A stretch of DNA of 64,000 bases from Debaryomyces hansenii CBS767 (lineage: Eukaryota; Ascomycota; Pichiomycetes; Serinales; Debaryomycetaceae): contig NC_006046.2 of the NCBI RefSeq assembly GCF_000006445.2, positions 248,001-312,000 of the forward strand, in the 5' to 3' direction. Positions 47,613 to 56,184 of this stretch are shown here, in pieces (position 1 is the stretch's first letter; each line of letters opens with the position of its first letter). Below the pieces are notes generated by a model. The model did no database searches and was not told the DNA's origin. It saw only the letters and a program-made list of their open reading frames with translations. The position numbers were made by a program, and so were the translations under genes.

Positions 47613-48854
47613 CTATTCGTAATTATCAATATATTTTAATCTCATTTCCATAACCGAGTTAAAAATTGAGGATTCATTTTTTTGTAATCTCAAAACTATA
47701 TCATTTGCATCCCAATCTTTTAATTCGTACTCTGTAATTTTATCTTTAACGTCACATAATTCGTGATAATAGTCCAAGTGCTTCTCAATTAATTCATCGT
47801 CCAATTTAGGGATTTTGGAATTTTGCAATAAGAATTCTCCACCAGTATTTTCGAAGACATTAAACACAAGAGAAATTAAAGCTAATAAATTCTTAATTTG
47901 AGTCGAATGCTCCTGGGTTAATTCGTTCAAATTAATGGGATCTATGCATAAACTCTTCTTTGTAGATCTTAGGTGGTATCTAATAGGATTGTTTTCAATA
48001 TCATTACATAAATTGAATATCCAATCCAAATCATAGAGTGGGTCCGTAGGGTAATGAATCAATTTAGAATATTTATAATCGCCTAGCATATCAATGGCTT
48101 TGCGAATTAGCGAATATAATGAAGTTCCTGACGGGTATCTGTCGTAGACATTGTCTTTCAAGTCAGTTGGTGGATCAGGAAACTTGGCAAAGTTTGACCG
48201 AAGCTCGTCGGAAATGTTTATATTCGGAATGTCTAACTTATACAAGATTCCCTTGATGTTACCCCAGTGGACGAAACTCTTGAGTGCAACAAGAACATCA
48301 GGGTTATTTAATGCCTCGGGTCCGAAATGCTCACTCACATAATGTCTAATGTAATGACTGTCCAATTTGATCCCAATGTGGTGATCGGTGTGCAAGAAAT
48401 TTAATTTGGAGCACACCATTATGTCAAGTCCTCTACGAACATGATCATCGGTGACACCTTCAGAGTACACAATGGCATCATCCTTACTCACTAATGGATC
48501 GAATTTGGAATTTTTGTAGTTGACCACTGAACTATTTTCCTCTTCAAACCATTTATTGACCTCAAGTTGGTTGGCCACTCCAATGATGGAGAGACACAAA
48601 TCAGGAAATTGCTCAAGGATTATTCCTCCGTTGATGTTTTTTAAGATGTGGTACGACAGAATTATTCCCATTTTGGCCGACAAATCTTCGGGGTATATAA
48701 TAAGATGCTTTTCCTCTTCTCTAACTCTTTGAAAATGGTTGTTTACAAATTTATACTTTCTGCCTTTTTTGTTGTACTCCACTTTACTCAACTCATCGAT
48801 GGATTTGAGGATCCTATCACTGATAGCTACAAGAGCATCTGCTGTGCAAATCAT
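47613..48854 (-). CDS. Unrecognised conserved-looking protein, 413 residues
   Basis: A long minus-strand frame with strong coding character; I do not recognise its family. From ATG 48854 it encodes 413 residues, without signal peptide, transmembrane helix or low-complexity tract, so it looks like a folded cytosolic or organellar protein. Distinctive segments are FLHTDHHIGIKLDSHYIRHY (His-rich, possible metal or catalytic site), SFVHWGNIKGILYKLDIP and DRYPSGTSLYSLIRKAIDML. The C-terminus is helical and charged. The frame extends 10 codons further 5' but only to a TTG. It is tandem with the glutaredoxin gene, with 29 bp between them. No function is assigned. Confidence 0.78.
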   Translation of the reverse strand: MICTADALVAISDRILKSIDELSKVEYNKKGRKYKFVNNHFQRVREEEKHLIIYPEDLSAKMGIILSYHILKNINGGIILEQFPDLCLSIIGVANQLEVNKWFEEENSSVVNYKNSKFDPLVSKDDAIVYSEGVTDDHVRRGLDIMVCSKLNFLHTDHHIGIKLDSHYIRHYVSEHFGPEALNNPDVLVALKSFVHWGNIKGILYKLDIPNINISDELRSNFAKFPDPPTDLKDNVYDRYPSGTSLYSLIRKAIDMLGDYKYSKLIHYPTDPLYDLDWIFNLCNDIENNPIRYHLRSTKKSLCIDPINLNELTQEHSTQIKNLLALISLVFNVFENTGGEFLLQNSKIPKLDDELIEKHLDYYHELCDVKDKITEYELKDWDANDIVLRLQKNESSIFNSVMEMRLKYIDNYE

Positions 48855-49398
48855 CTTTGGTGAAAATGGTGATGGTGTGAACAAAAAGTGTAGATCAAGA
48901 TAATCAGAAGGTAAATAAATATCGTGCGTAAATCGACCTTGATACCTAAAACAGAAATCTAGTACCTACCAATTTGCACCCTCCAGGACTATCTAATCCC
49001 CCAGATAGTTATCTTGATATGGAGTAACTACATAAGTTATATATCCACAGGCAAAATTTGTGGCGAATAGAATTTCAATATTTTCATCTATGAAGGTTGG
49101 TAGAACTATTTAACCCCAGATTTCAAGGCAACACGCTAACGTTACGACTACAAACGTTCTTTCAACGTGCTTCCTGCAATATAGATCACTACAGAAAACA
49201 TATACCCATTAAGCGTTAATTAAATATATATAAAGAAGTATAATAATATCCAGCAATGCTGGTCCCATACGTAGATGCAATCAATATAATAAATATTCAT
49301 GCGAAGCCATCCGGTCGACTTGCCAGCAGCGTCGACTCGTTGGATATGCTTCTATGCGTTGAATCGTTGTTCATCCTGGTCCACTCGCCGATGGCACC
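48855..49398. other. Upstream region of the unrecognised gene and CUP9 3' flank
   Basis: This 0.54 kb region is moderately AT-rich. An ATG-initiated frame at 49256-49480 runs into the 3' part of CUP9 on the other strand and is judged a shadow. No motif is recognised. Confidence 0.45.
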
Positions 49399-50151
49399 TT
49401 ATGAATTTAATTTCCTTTGTTCCTTTAACATTTTTATTTTGCGTCTTCTGGCATTGATGAACCAGTTCAGCAATTGCTGATGGTTCAATCCAGTTGCTAT
49501 CATCAACTGGTTCTTCTCGAACGAATTTGGGTAAGGGTGATTGAGGTGGTCATTCAACCAGTTTATGAGGATGTAGGTGGTTTCTTTAGGGAGATTGTTT
49601 CTCGTTTTCCGCTTGCACACTCCTGCGTTGGTCATTGTTTTAACTGCATATTTTGGCTCGTCTGACTTGAAGTGCGTTGGAACTACTCCGGCAACTGGTA
49701 ACGATGCCTCAGAAGACACTGCTCTATGTCTCTCGTGAGTTGGGGCTCCGTATCTAGGGGTGATGTCGAAGCTGGGGCGAGACATACCCTCATATCTAGG
49801 CCCATAAGGAGCTGAAGTTTCGTATCTGGGTGAAACAGGAATCCTTGCAGCATCGTATCTAGGCGAAATATCAGATCTGGGTGACACAGCATACCTAGGT
49901 GACCCTTCATACCGAGGCAAGGTTTCATATCTGGCTCCCATCTCATAGCGTGGGCCAAATCTGGCACCTTCGTAGGCCCCAAAACGTGCCTCCAATGGAG
50001 GTGGAGGTCCTACGTCGTACCTTTGGTACGATCCTCCATATGGTTGCTGATACACCGGTCCTGACTCACGGAGTATATTGGATATCGATGGTAAACTAAC
50101 TTTGTTATTCTGTACGTTACTCATGTTTCTCAACACTGACATAATGATCAA
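49399..50151 (-). CDS. CUP9: TALE homeodomain transcription factor (Cup9/Tos8 type)
   Basis: This 250-residue protein has a C-terminal homeodomain (about 180-242) of the TALE class. The three-residue loop extension is visible in LNDHLNHPYPNSFEKNQL, and recognition helix 3 is LLNWFINARRRKIK. An N-terminal SLPSISNIL motif is short and conserved-looking. In yeast Cup9 represses PTR2 peptide transport; in Candida CUP9 restrains filamentation. Residues 55-135 form an Arg-Tyr-rich repeat (PRYE/ARYE and variants) described separately. ATG 50151 is used; ATG 50142 (MSVLRNM) is an equally plausible start. The 1.5 kb upstream region is unusually long and motif-rich. Tos8 is the alternative orthologue name. 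Confidence 0.88.
   Translation of the reverse strand: MIIMSVLRNMSNVQNNKVSLPSISNILRESGPVYQQPYGGSYQRYDVGPPPPLEARFGAYEGARFGPRYEMGARYETLPRYEGSPRYAVSPRSDISPRYDAARIPVSPRYETSAPYGPRYEGMSRPSFDITPRYGAPTHERHRAVSSEASLPVAGVVPTHFKSDEPKYAVKTMTNAGVCKRKTRNNLPKETTYILINWLNDHLNHPYPNSFEKNQLMIATGLNHQQLLNWFINARRRKIKMLKEQRKLNS
49747..49989 (-). repeat. In-frame 18-bp minisatellite in CUP9 encoding PRYE-like hexapeptides
   Basis: Arg-Tyr (or Arg-Ser/Arg-Phe) pairs recur through residues 55-135. Between residues 67 and 102 (49846-49953) six units are exactly six residues apart, with Arg at 68, 74, 80, 86, 92 and 98, giving an 18-nt period in phase with the frame. Less regular copies follow at Arg109, 119 and 133. Confidence 0.75.
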
Positions 50152-50538
50152 TTTAGGTCATATGCGCTACTTTTGCCTCCTATATATACTAGCACGAAAT
50201 GCCAATACTTGTATTTTCTGTCCAACTCTTGGTATATGCACCGGTACATAACCGTAAACAGATTCTTGTCACATCTATTCTTGTCGATCTGTATGCCAAG
50301 GTTGCATTGCGAACCTTTTTTGTGCGTTGGAAAACTCATTTTCAAAACAGTATAGCTCTTTGACGATCGTGTGGCCAAACTTGATGCCAATTTTTGGTTC
50401 CTCGTTGTCTCCCATATGTAACGTACATTTGCGTGGTTACTGAATGTTAATCACCCTAGTATCAACCCGTATTTCATCATGTTAACTTGTAGTGCTATGG
50501 CTAACTATCGAGGCTTTGCTTACGAAAGGGTCGTAAAC

Positions 50539-50554
50539 TTTGACATCTGTCAAA
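50539..50554. promoter_or_regulatory. Inverted TGACA/TGTCA pair upstream of CUP9
   Basis: TTTGACATCTGTCAAA has 7-bp arms (TTTGACA/TGTCAAA) and a 2-bp centre, 388 bp before the CUP9 ATG. TGACA/TGTCA is the core site of TALE homeodomain proteins, so this is a candidate autoregulatory operator for CUP9. Confidence 0.45.
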
Positions 50555-50789
50555 ATGCCAAGACTTCCGCATTGGTACAATGCAGAAAAATTTCCATCCA
50601 CTTGCTTGACAACATGAATCCGCCAGATAGAATTCTTAACTATGGGCTAAGAAGGGCAAGTTGCGAGGGTTAGGAGCTGTGATTCTGTATAATTCTTGTC
50701 GCTCTGGTCTTGTTATTGACACCATATGGGTTCCTAAAACAAGAGTCGGATAGCATATAAGGTACGGGGTCGGATCGCAGGCTAGATAT

Positions 50790-50796
50790 CGGTCCG
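50790..50796. promoter_or_regulatory. CGG-N1-CCG zinc-cluster-type site (copy 1)
   Basis: CGGTCCG followed by AC, preceded by GATAT. The CGG/CCG inverted half-sites with one-base spacing fit Zn2Cys6 dimer sites. The partner copy is at 51292-51298. Confidence 0.3.
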
Positions 50797-51026
50797 ACAG
50801 GGACTTGGAGACAGAAGAATAGAACAAGAGGACATATGAAGACATTTGGGGAAAATGGCAAGGCATTAAGAGAAATAAAGATGATCAGGAAGATGAATAT
50901 GACATAGCATGGAGTCATATGGATGATGGGCATGGAATTATAAATTATGCCCGACCACCGAACCTGCCGTATTTGGACTCTGGGCTCGCTCGGGAATGCA
51001 TAAATATGGCTTTGGGGATATTGAAA

Positions 51027-51059
51027 GCTTGTCGCAGGCTTGTCGAAGGCTTGTCGCGG
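51027..51059 (+). repeat. Three tandem 11-bp repeats (GCTTGTCGNRG)
   Basis: Units GCTTGTCGCAG, GCTTGTCGAAG and GCTTGTCGCGG are adjacent, followed by a partial GCTTA. The 11-bp period is about one helical turn, so the shared TTGTCG core faces the same side of the helix in each copy. Confidence 0.7.
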
Positions 51060-51291
51060 GCTTATGCATTGGTATGTAAGGATGCGCTCCGTCTAATTGT
51101 ATAGGTGTTCAGATCTTATGGGCGCGGTTTTAACACGTTTTCACTATTCTTGATGTTCTTTAGGTTGCCATTTAGGTTTTCATGCATCGACTTGCGCTTA
51201 ATGATCACCGCAGTGGTGTCAGTGGTGCCAAGTCTTGGCAGCGTAGAAAAAAAGCCATCCGGTGATATCGGTTTCTAAGGGGTCTCGGGAA

Positions 51292-51298
51292 CGGACCG
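51292..51298. promoter_or_regulatory. CGG-N1-CCG zinc-cluster-type site (copy 2)
   Basis: CGGACCG followed by AC; the complement-centre version of the site at 50790-50796. Confidence 0.3.
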
Positions 51299-51322
51299 AC
51301 GTACATCTTCTGATATATCGGT

Positions 51323-51340
51323 GGGGGCCTAAGGACCCCC
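51323..51340 (+). repeat. GC-rich hairpin in the CUP9 upstream region
   Basis: GGGGGCCTAAGGACCCCC can fold as a 7-bp stem with a one-base bulge and a TAA loop. It stands out in an AT-rich genome. Confidence 0.5.
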
Positions 51341-51657
51341 ATGTTTTGAGAGGCTACAGTTTGCATTCAATTCTATTGGGTGTCTATTTTATGTAACTGC
51401 AGTGTAGTAACAATACATATATATGCTTGTCCTATAATAGTGCCATATTAGTGTATATTGTGTGTGTGCTTCTTATGTTAGTTTGCATGGCGTTTCAAAC
51501 TTTTATCAGACATTTCATACACTCTGCCCAGATATTGCTCGTTACAAATTTGGGTGCAGATTGATATTGGAACGTACCATTTTGCGCGGTAATGATTTGC
51601 GCCTTCGACATCAGGAGACTTCAAATGATCAGACATAAAGGTACGGAGTTGACCCAT

Positions 51658-53498
51658 TCACAACTTCTCGTTGAGAATTTGTTCGAACTGATGTTTGTTG
51701 TATTTAATGTATTTGGCCTTGTTTTTGGTGAATTCGCCGCTTCCATATTTATCGTAAAGTTTGAAGTATGCGTTCATAATTAACTTCTTGATTTCGCCTG
51801 AGAGGTATGCCCGCAAATTGACGTCGGTAATGTTGTATTTCTCATAATTCCGCAATGCATCTTCAAACGACTCGTTGAAGTTCTTAAACAAGTCCTTGAT
51901 TTGCTCCTTTTCTTTGCTTGACATTCCTGATCCCGAGTGGCCCGAAACCGCATTAGTGGTTGTGATTGTTGTCATGTCACGGATGATAATGTACGACGCA
52001 TAGTTCCAATCGTCAAGGAAGAGCTTCAAGAATCGTTTCTTCAACCGGTTTAACCGTTCGATCCCGAGGTTGCCCAAGCTGTTAAATAACTGCTGTGACC
52101 TGTTGACAATTGTCTCAATTAATATGGTGTTCTTGATTAAGTAGTACCCTTGCATCGATTTTTTCAAACTCACGTCTGCCTTCAACCCAATTTCGATGTT
52201 GATAATAATCGAGTCAATGTAGTCACTTATAAAACATGATAATAAGTGCTCCGGTGCCGTTTCATCGATGTCATCACTGAGATTGGGTATAACTGATGTG
52301 TACACACTTATAAATCTTACGGCGGGTTTGAGGTTCAACCATGATCCTAGTTTCATCCCACTGATTAACTTCAAAAGTGAAATATTGTATTCGGAGAGCT
52401 TACGTATTCTGGAAATCAATTCCACCACGGCTTCCGTGCATTCAAGTCCGTCAACCGTTCCACTGATTTCACTCTATTCTCACTGTATTCTATTAACTCA
52501 CGGAATATTTCACTAGATATGTTAATCAATTGATGATAGTTCTCATTGAATGCTGGAAAACTACGCACGTCGATATTACTTACATTCAAAAACTTCTCAA
52601 AATGATTCAAGTTTTCAATTGTTTCCAAAATAAGTAAATCGTTATGCAATATCTTTGACTGTCCAAAAACTTTATTAAAGTTGCCAATTACTTCAGCATA
52701 ACTTTCATTGACCACCTTGCGGACAATATCAAGCACAAACATGTCCTTTGCACTAGCGTTCAAATTTATCTTGGCTCCAACCTCATTGAGTAACCCTATC
52801 TCTCCTTTAATTGCCTTGATCATCTCATTATTATATCTATTTATTCCATTGGATCCCTTTTCATAAGGAATGTTTGAGCTTCTCTTGATTGGTTTGGTAG
52901 GCTCTTCATGTGGCCTCATTATTTCCGCCATCTTGATTGATTGACTTCTCATAAATATTTTATCAATAGTTTTCTGACCACTCATTGATGAACTGTAGAA
53001 GTATTGGAAAATAAGTATGATTTCGTTCATCTTATTCGTTCCCATGACGTTACTCTTGAGCAGCTTTTGAAAGTAGTTTTCCAAATTCAATTCGGACTTA
53101 TCAATCAAATTTTCAAAATTAATTAAAATCCCCTTAAATCTCTTAATATTGCTCTTCATCTCTGTTAGTAATACTTTCGACCTGGTCAATGTATCAATGA
53201 ACTTCTTCAATCCAATTAGCTCAATTGAATTATTCAAAACCGCTTCATATTTCGACGTTTCTGATGCATAGTTCGATACCTCAGACAATAAGTTCAACCC
53301 CGAATCAAGCTGGTTCCTGTTATCATTTAATTTGTTGACATCTTTCAAAATAGGCTTAATCTTAATGGAAGCAGTTGATGATTTGGTCGAGATCTTATTT
53401 AACGATCGAGAAATTGACGTGAACAATTCTTTCGACTTAATCAAATTCTGATTCAAGACCGCAACGTCTGCCTCATCTATATCGACATTGAACGACAT
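51658..53498 (-). CDS. EXO70: Exocyst subunit Exo70, reading frame interrupted by one frameshift
   Basis: The two minus-strand halves together encode the exocyst subunit Exo70, which binds PI(4,5)P2 and Rho/Cdc42 at exocytic sites. The 5' half (from ATG 53498, stop 52416) starts [19 protein letters not shown] like yeast Exo70 and contains [20 protein letters not shown]. The 3' half (to 51658) continues in the -1 frame with [20 protein letters not shown], then [55 protein letters not shown] and the C-terminal [17 protein letters not shown]. The frames overlap between 52418 and 52474. No ATG opens the 3' half, so it is not a separate gene. Exo70 is essential in Saccharomyces, so a sequencing or assembly indel is the simplest cause. 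An in-frame ATG at 53552 would extend the N-terminus by 18 residues. Confidence 0.9.
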
Positions 53499-53655
53499 GT
53501 TTCCTCTCTTGTGTTCTTCTGTAGATCGAAGTATACTCCACGATAATAGCATTTGTTGTGTTCTTGTATACCATATGGTCTAAGCACGACCTCTTCATAA
53601 ATTTTCTAGATGTGTCTAACTACTAATTGCCTAGTTTATATCAGATCAACTCAAG

Positions 53656-56145
53656 ATGTTTGTACCCCTAGACCCAGCCCATGATACAACAGACGATGTT
53701 AAGGATCTTATTAATGAATTGGAAGAAAGTACATTGTTAAAAAAATACGGAAGATGTAAGAAATTTACCAACATCATCAACAATACTGATAGTGAAATAA
53801 CTAGTTGGAAATTTAACGAATGGGATTATTATAGCAAAAATGATAAGAAATTACCATGTAATGCTAGAGGTTTATTCACAGTTAATAACGAGATCGTTGT
53901 CAGAGGTTATGACAAATTTTTCAACGTCAATGAGGTCCCTGAAACCAAATTCGACTTCTTGAAGAATAATACAACTGGCCCATATGATTTAACACTAAAA
54001 GAAAATGGGTGCATTATATTCATATCAGGTTTGCTGAATGGTGACCTTGTTGTCTGTTCGAAACATTCGACAGGTCAAAGAGATGACTTAACTAGGAACC
54101 ATGCCATTCAAGGTGAAATCGAGATTGAAAAACAATTAAATAAAATTCACAAGTCAAAAAGAGACTTGGGGCTTTTGTTGTATAGTTTGAATATTACCGC
54201 AGTAACAGAATTATGTAATGATGAGTTTGAAGAGCACGTATTGCCATACTCAAAGGACGCTTCCGGCTTATATTTGCATGGATTAAACTTCAATACCATA
54301 AAATTCAAGACTTATCCAATTCAAAAAGTAAACGCATTTGCTACTGAATGGGGATTCAAAACTGTCGACTACTTTCAAAAGAATTCGTTCGAAGACCTTT
54401 GGAAGTGCTTACAAGAAGCAGCAAAAACGGGCACTTTCGATAGTCGTGAAGTTGAAGGTTTTGTTATCAGATGTCACTTGAATGGCGATGATTTTTTCTT
54501 CAAGTTTAAGTTTGAAGAACCTTACTTACTATACAGACAATTCAGAGAAGTCACTAAAAGTTTAATAAGCAATAAATTACCTATTAGTGCAATTATGGCG
54601 AAAGTTAAAAAGCATAAATACATCACTTTAAAGTATCTCGATTTCATTAAGGTATTATTTGCTAACGAACCATCTTATAAAGACAACTTTTTGAAAGGAT
54701 TTGGTATTATTAAAATAAGACAATTGTTTTTGAAAGAAAATGGGTTGAATGCAACAAGTGGAATTGAGTTAATCGAATATGATAGTTTAGATAACAAGCT
54801 CAAAGAATTATCATTAAATGATGAACCCACTTCATACAAGTATGTGTTAATACCTATTTCCACAATTGGGTGTGGTAAGACTACAGTATTCCAAACAATA
54901 CTTAACTTATTCCCAAATTGGGCTCATGTTCAGAACGATAATATAGCAAATAATTCTACCAAAAATAAATTAGTTGTTCAATGTTTAACAGAATTAGCAC
55001 GATCTGAAACATCTTTAGTATTTTGTGATAGGAATAACCATCAGAAAAGAGAGCGTCAACAACTATTTGACCAGTTTCTCAGCTTGAAAGATATGTATTT
55101 ATCGGCAGATATTGGCTTAAGGTTCATTGCCATTAATTTCGTGGATGTTTCTTTAGATAAACAAGAATTATTCGATGTCACGTATGACAGAATTAGTAAA
55201 AGAGGTGATAACCATCAATCAATCAAATTCAACACAGATGCGAAGTTAGCAAATCAAGTAATGAACGGATTCATTAAAAGATTTCAAAGAGTGGATATCA
55301 ACCAAGAACCTGATAACCAATTTGATTTAGTTATAAATATGAAGATCTCCGAAGATTCTTCTTTCTTTAATTCGAAGACTATTATTGAAGAATTGAAACA
55401 ATTCCCTGGATTGGTTGATGCTATGCCGTCGGACGCTGATATTAAAAACAGTTTCAAGAAGGCGCTAGATTATAAACCTGATTTCACGAAGACTTTTGGG
55501 AAGCCTGAAAAGAATAAAAAAAAGGATGCGAGTTCTCCCCAACCGAAAAAGACAAAGAAGAGCATAGTATATTACGGTGTTCGAATTGATATGCAGAAAT
55601 TCAAAAGTATTGTTGATTCTAAATTAGGGTCCAATCCAGCTTGGGCCGAATTAAATAATATTGGTAGAGTTCAAGATGAGTTCCACGTTACGTTATCTCA
55701 TGCTAGCGCTGCAAAAAAAGATCAAGTGCAAATTGATATTTGGGAAAACTTGAATAAAAAGTTCGACTCAGAATTTATCTTGAGCAAATATGAAGGAAAG
55801 GATGTTATGACGTTAGACTTTTATTGTGATATTAAATTAAATAAATTAATCATAGCGAAGGATACCTTGATATGTGTTGATTCTTCAATTGTAAAATCGT
55901 TTGATGCAAACCATGAAGTTGTTGAACTCAAGTGTTCAAATACGTATCCTCATATCACTATAGGTACAATGGAACCTGAAATTAAACCGTTTCAATCGAA
56001 CATAATCCTCACCCAATTATTTGATAAGCATGGTTATGATTTACAGAATGGAAGCTATGAAATCGAAGGCTCTACAATAGTTGATGTTATTAATTTTGAC
56101 GATAGTGTAATATTTGAGAAGATGATGTGCTTTGCTCATTTTTAA
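53656..56145 (+). CDS. TRL1: tRNA ligase Trl1 (ligase, kinase, cyclic phosphodiesterase)
   Basis: This 829-residue trifunctional RNA repair enzyme joins tRNA halves after intron removal and ligates HAC1-type mRNA in the unfolded protein response. The N-terminal adenylyltransferase has the KENG nucleotidyl-Lys motif with Lys115 (TLKENGCII). The central kinase has the P-loop IGCGKTT (about 405). The C-terminal cyclic phosphodiesterase has the two HxT motifs, His677 (FHVTLSH) and His766 (HITIGT). Domain order and length match Saccharomyces Trl1 (827) and Candida Lig1. The start is the first ATG. Codon 127 (SGL-CTG-NGDL) is a CTG in a surface loop, better suited to Ser than Leu. Confidence 0.96.
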   Translation: MFVPLDPAHDTTDDVKDLINELEESTLLKKYGRCKKFTNIINNTDSEITSWKFNEWDYYSKNDKKLPCNARGLFTVNNEIVVRGYDKFFNVNEVPETKFDFLKNNTTGPYDLTLKENGCIIFISGLLNGDLVVCSKHSTGQRDDLTRNHAIQGEIEIEKQLNKIHKSKRDLGLLLYSLNITAVTELCNDEFEEHVLPYSKDASGLYLHGLNFNTIKFKTYPIQKVNAFATEWGFKTVDYFQKNSFEDLWKCLQEAAKTGTFDSREVEGFVIRCHLNGDDFFFKFKFEEPYLLYRQFREVTKSLISNKLPISAIMAKVKKHKYITLKYLDFIKVLFANEPSYKDNFLKGFGIIKIRQLFLKENGLNATSGIELIEYDSLDNKLKELSLNDEPTSYKYVLIPISTIGCGKTTVFQTILNLFPNWAHVQNDNIANNSTKNKLVVQCLTELARSETSLVFCDRNNHQKRERQQLFDQFLSLKDMYLSADIGLRFIAINFVDVSLDKQELFDVTYDRISKRGDNHQSIKFNTDAKLANQVMNGFIKRFQRVDINQEPDNQFDLVINMKISEDSSFFNSKTIIEELKQFPGLVDAMPSDADIKNSFKKALDYKPDFTKTFGKPEKNKKKDASSPQPKKTKKSIVYYGVRIDMQKFKSIVDSKLGSNPAWAELNNIGRVQDEFHVTLSHASAAKKDQVQIDIWENLNKKFDSEFILSKYEGKDVMTLDFYCDIKLNKLIIAKDTLICVDSSIVKSFDANHEVVELKCSNTYPHITIGTMEPEIKPFQSNIILTQLFDKHGYDLQNGSYEIEGSTIVDVINFDDSVIFEKMMCFAHF

Positions 56146-56184
56146 TATATGTACATGTATATAAGTTATTATAATATTATAGAT

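Larger units (their letters stand above)
50152..51657. other. Long CUP9 upstream region (EXO70 3' side)
   Basis: This 1.5 kb region without a supported gene is less AT-rich than other spacers here. It holds an inverted TALE-core site, two CGG-N1-CCG sites, an 11-bp triple tandem repeat, a G5/C5 hairpin and repeated GATATCGGT-like words (50786, 51264, 51312). Frames of 60-88 codons on both strands show no family signature. A non-coding transcript is possible but not shown. Confidence 0.55.

Noticed and set aside
50152..51657. tRNA or snoRNA gene in the CUP9 upstream region
   Set aside because: No A-box/B-box pair and no C/D or H/ACA box set could be found by eye.
51658..52428. A separate gene for the 3' part of EXO70
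   Set aside because: It opens only at a GTG and is plainly the C-terminal half of Exo70 in a shifted frame.
52418..52474. Programmed -1 ribosomal frameshift in EXO70
   Set aside because: No slippery heptamer or obvious downstream structure is visible. An indel error is simpler, so recoding is kept only as an alternative.
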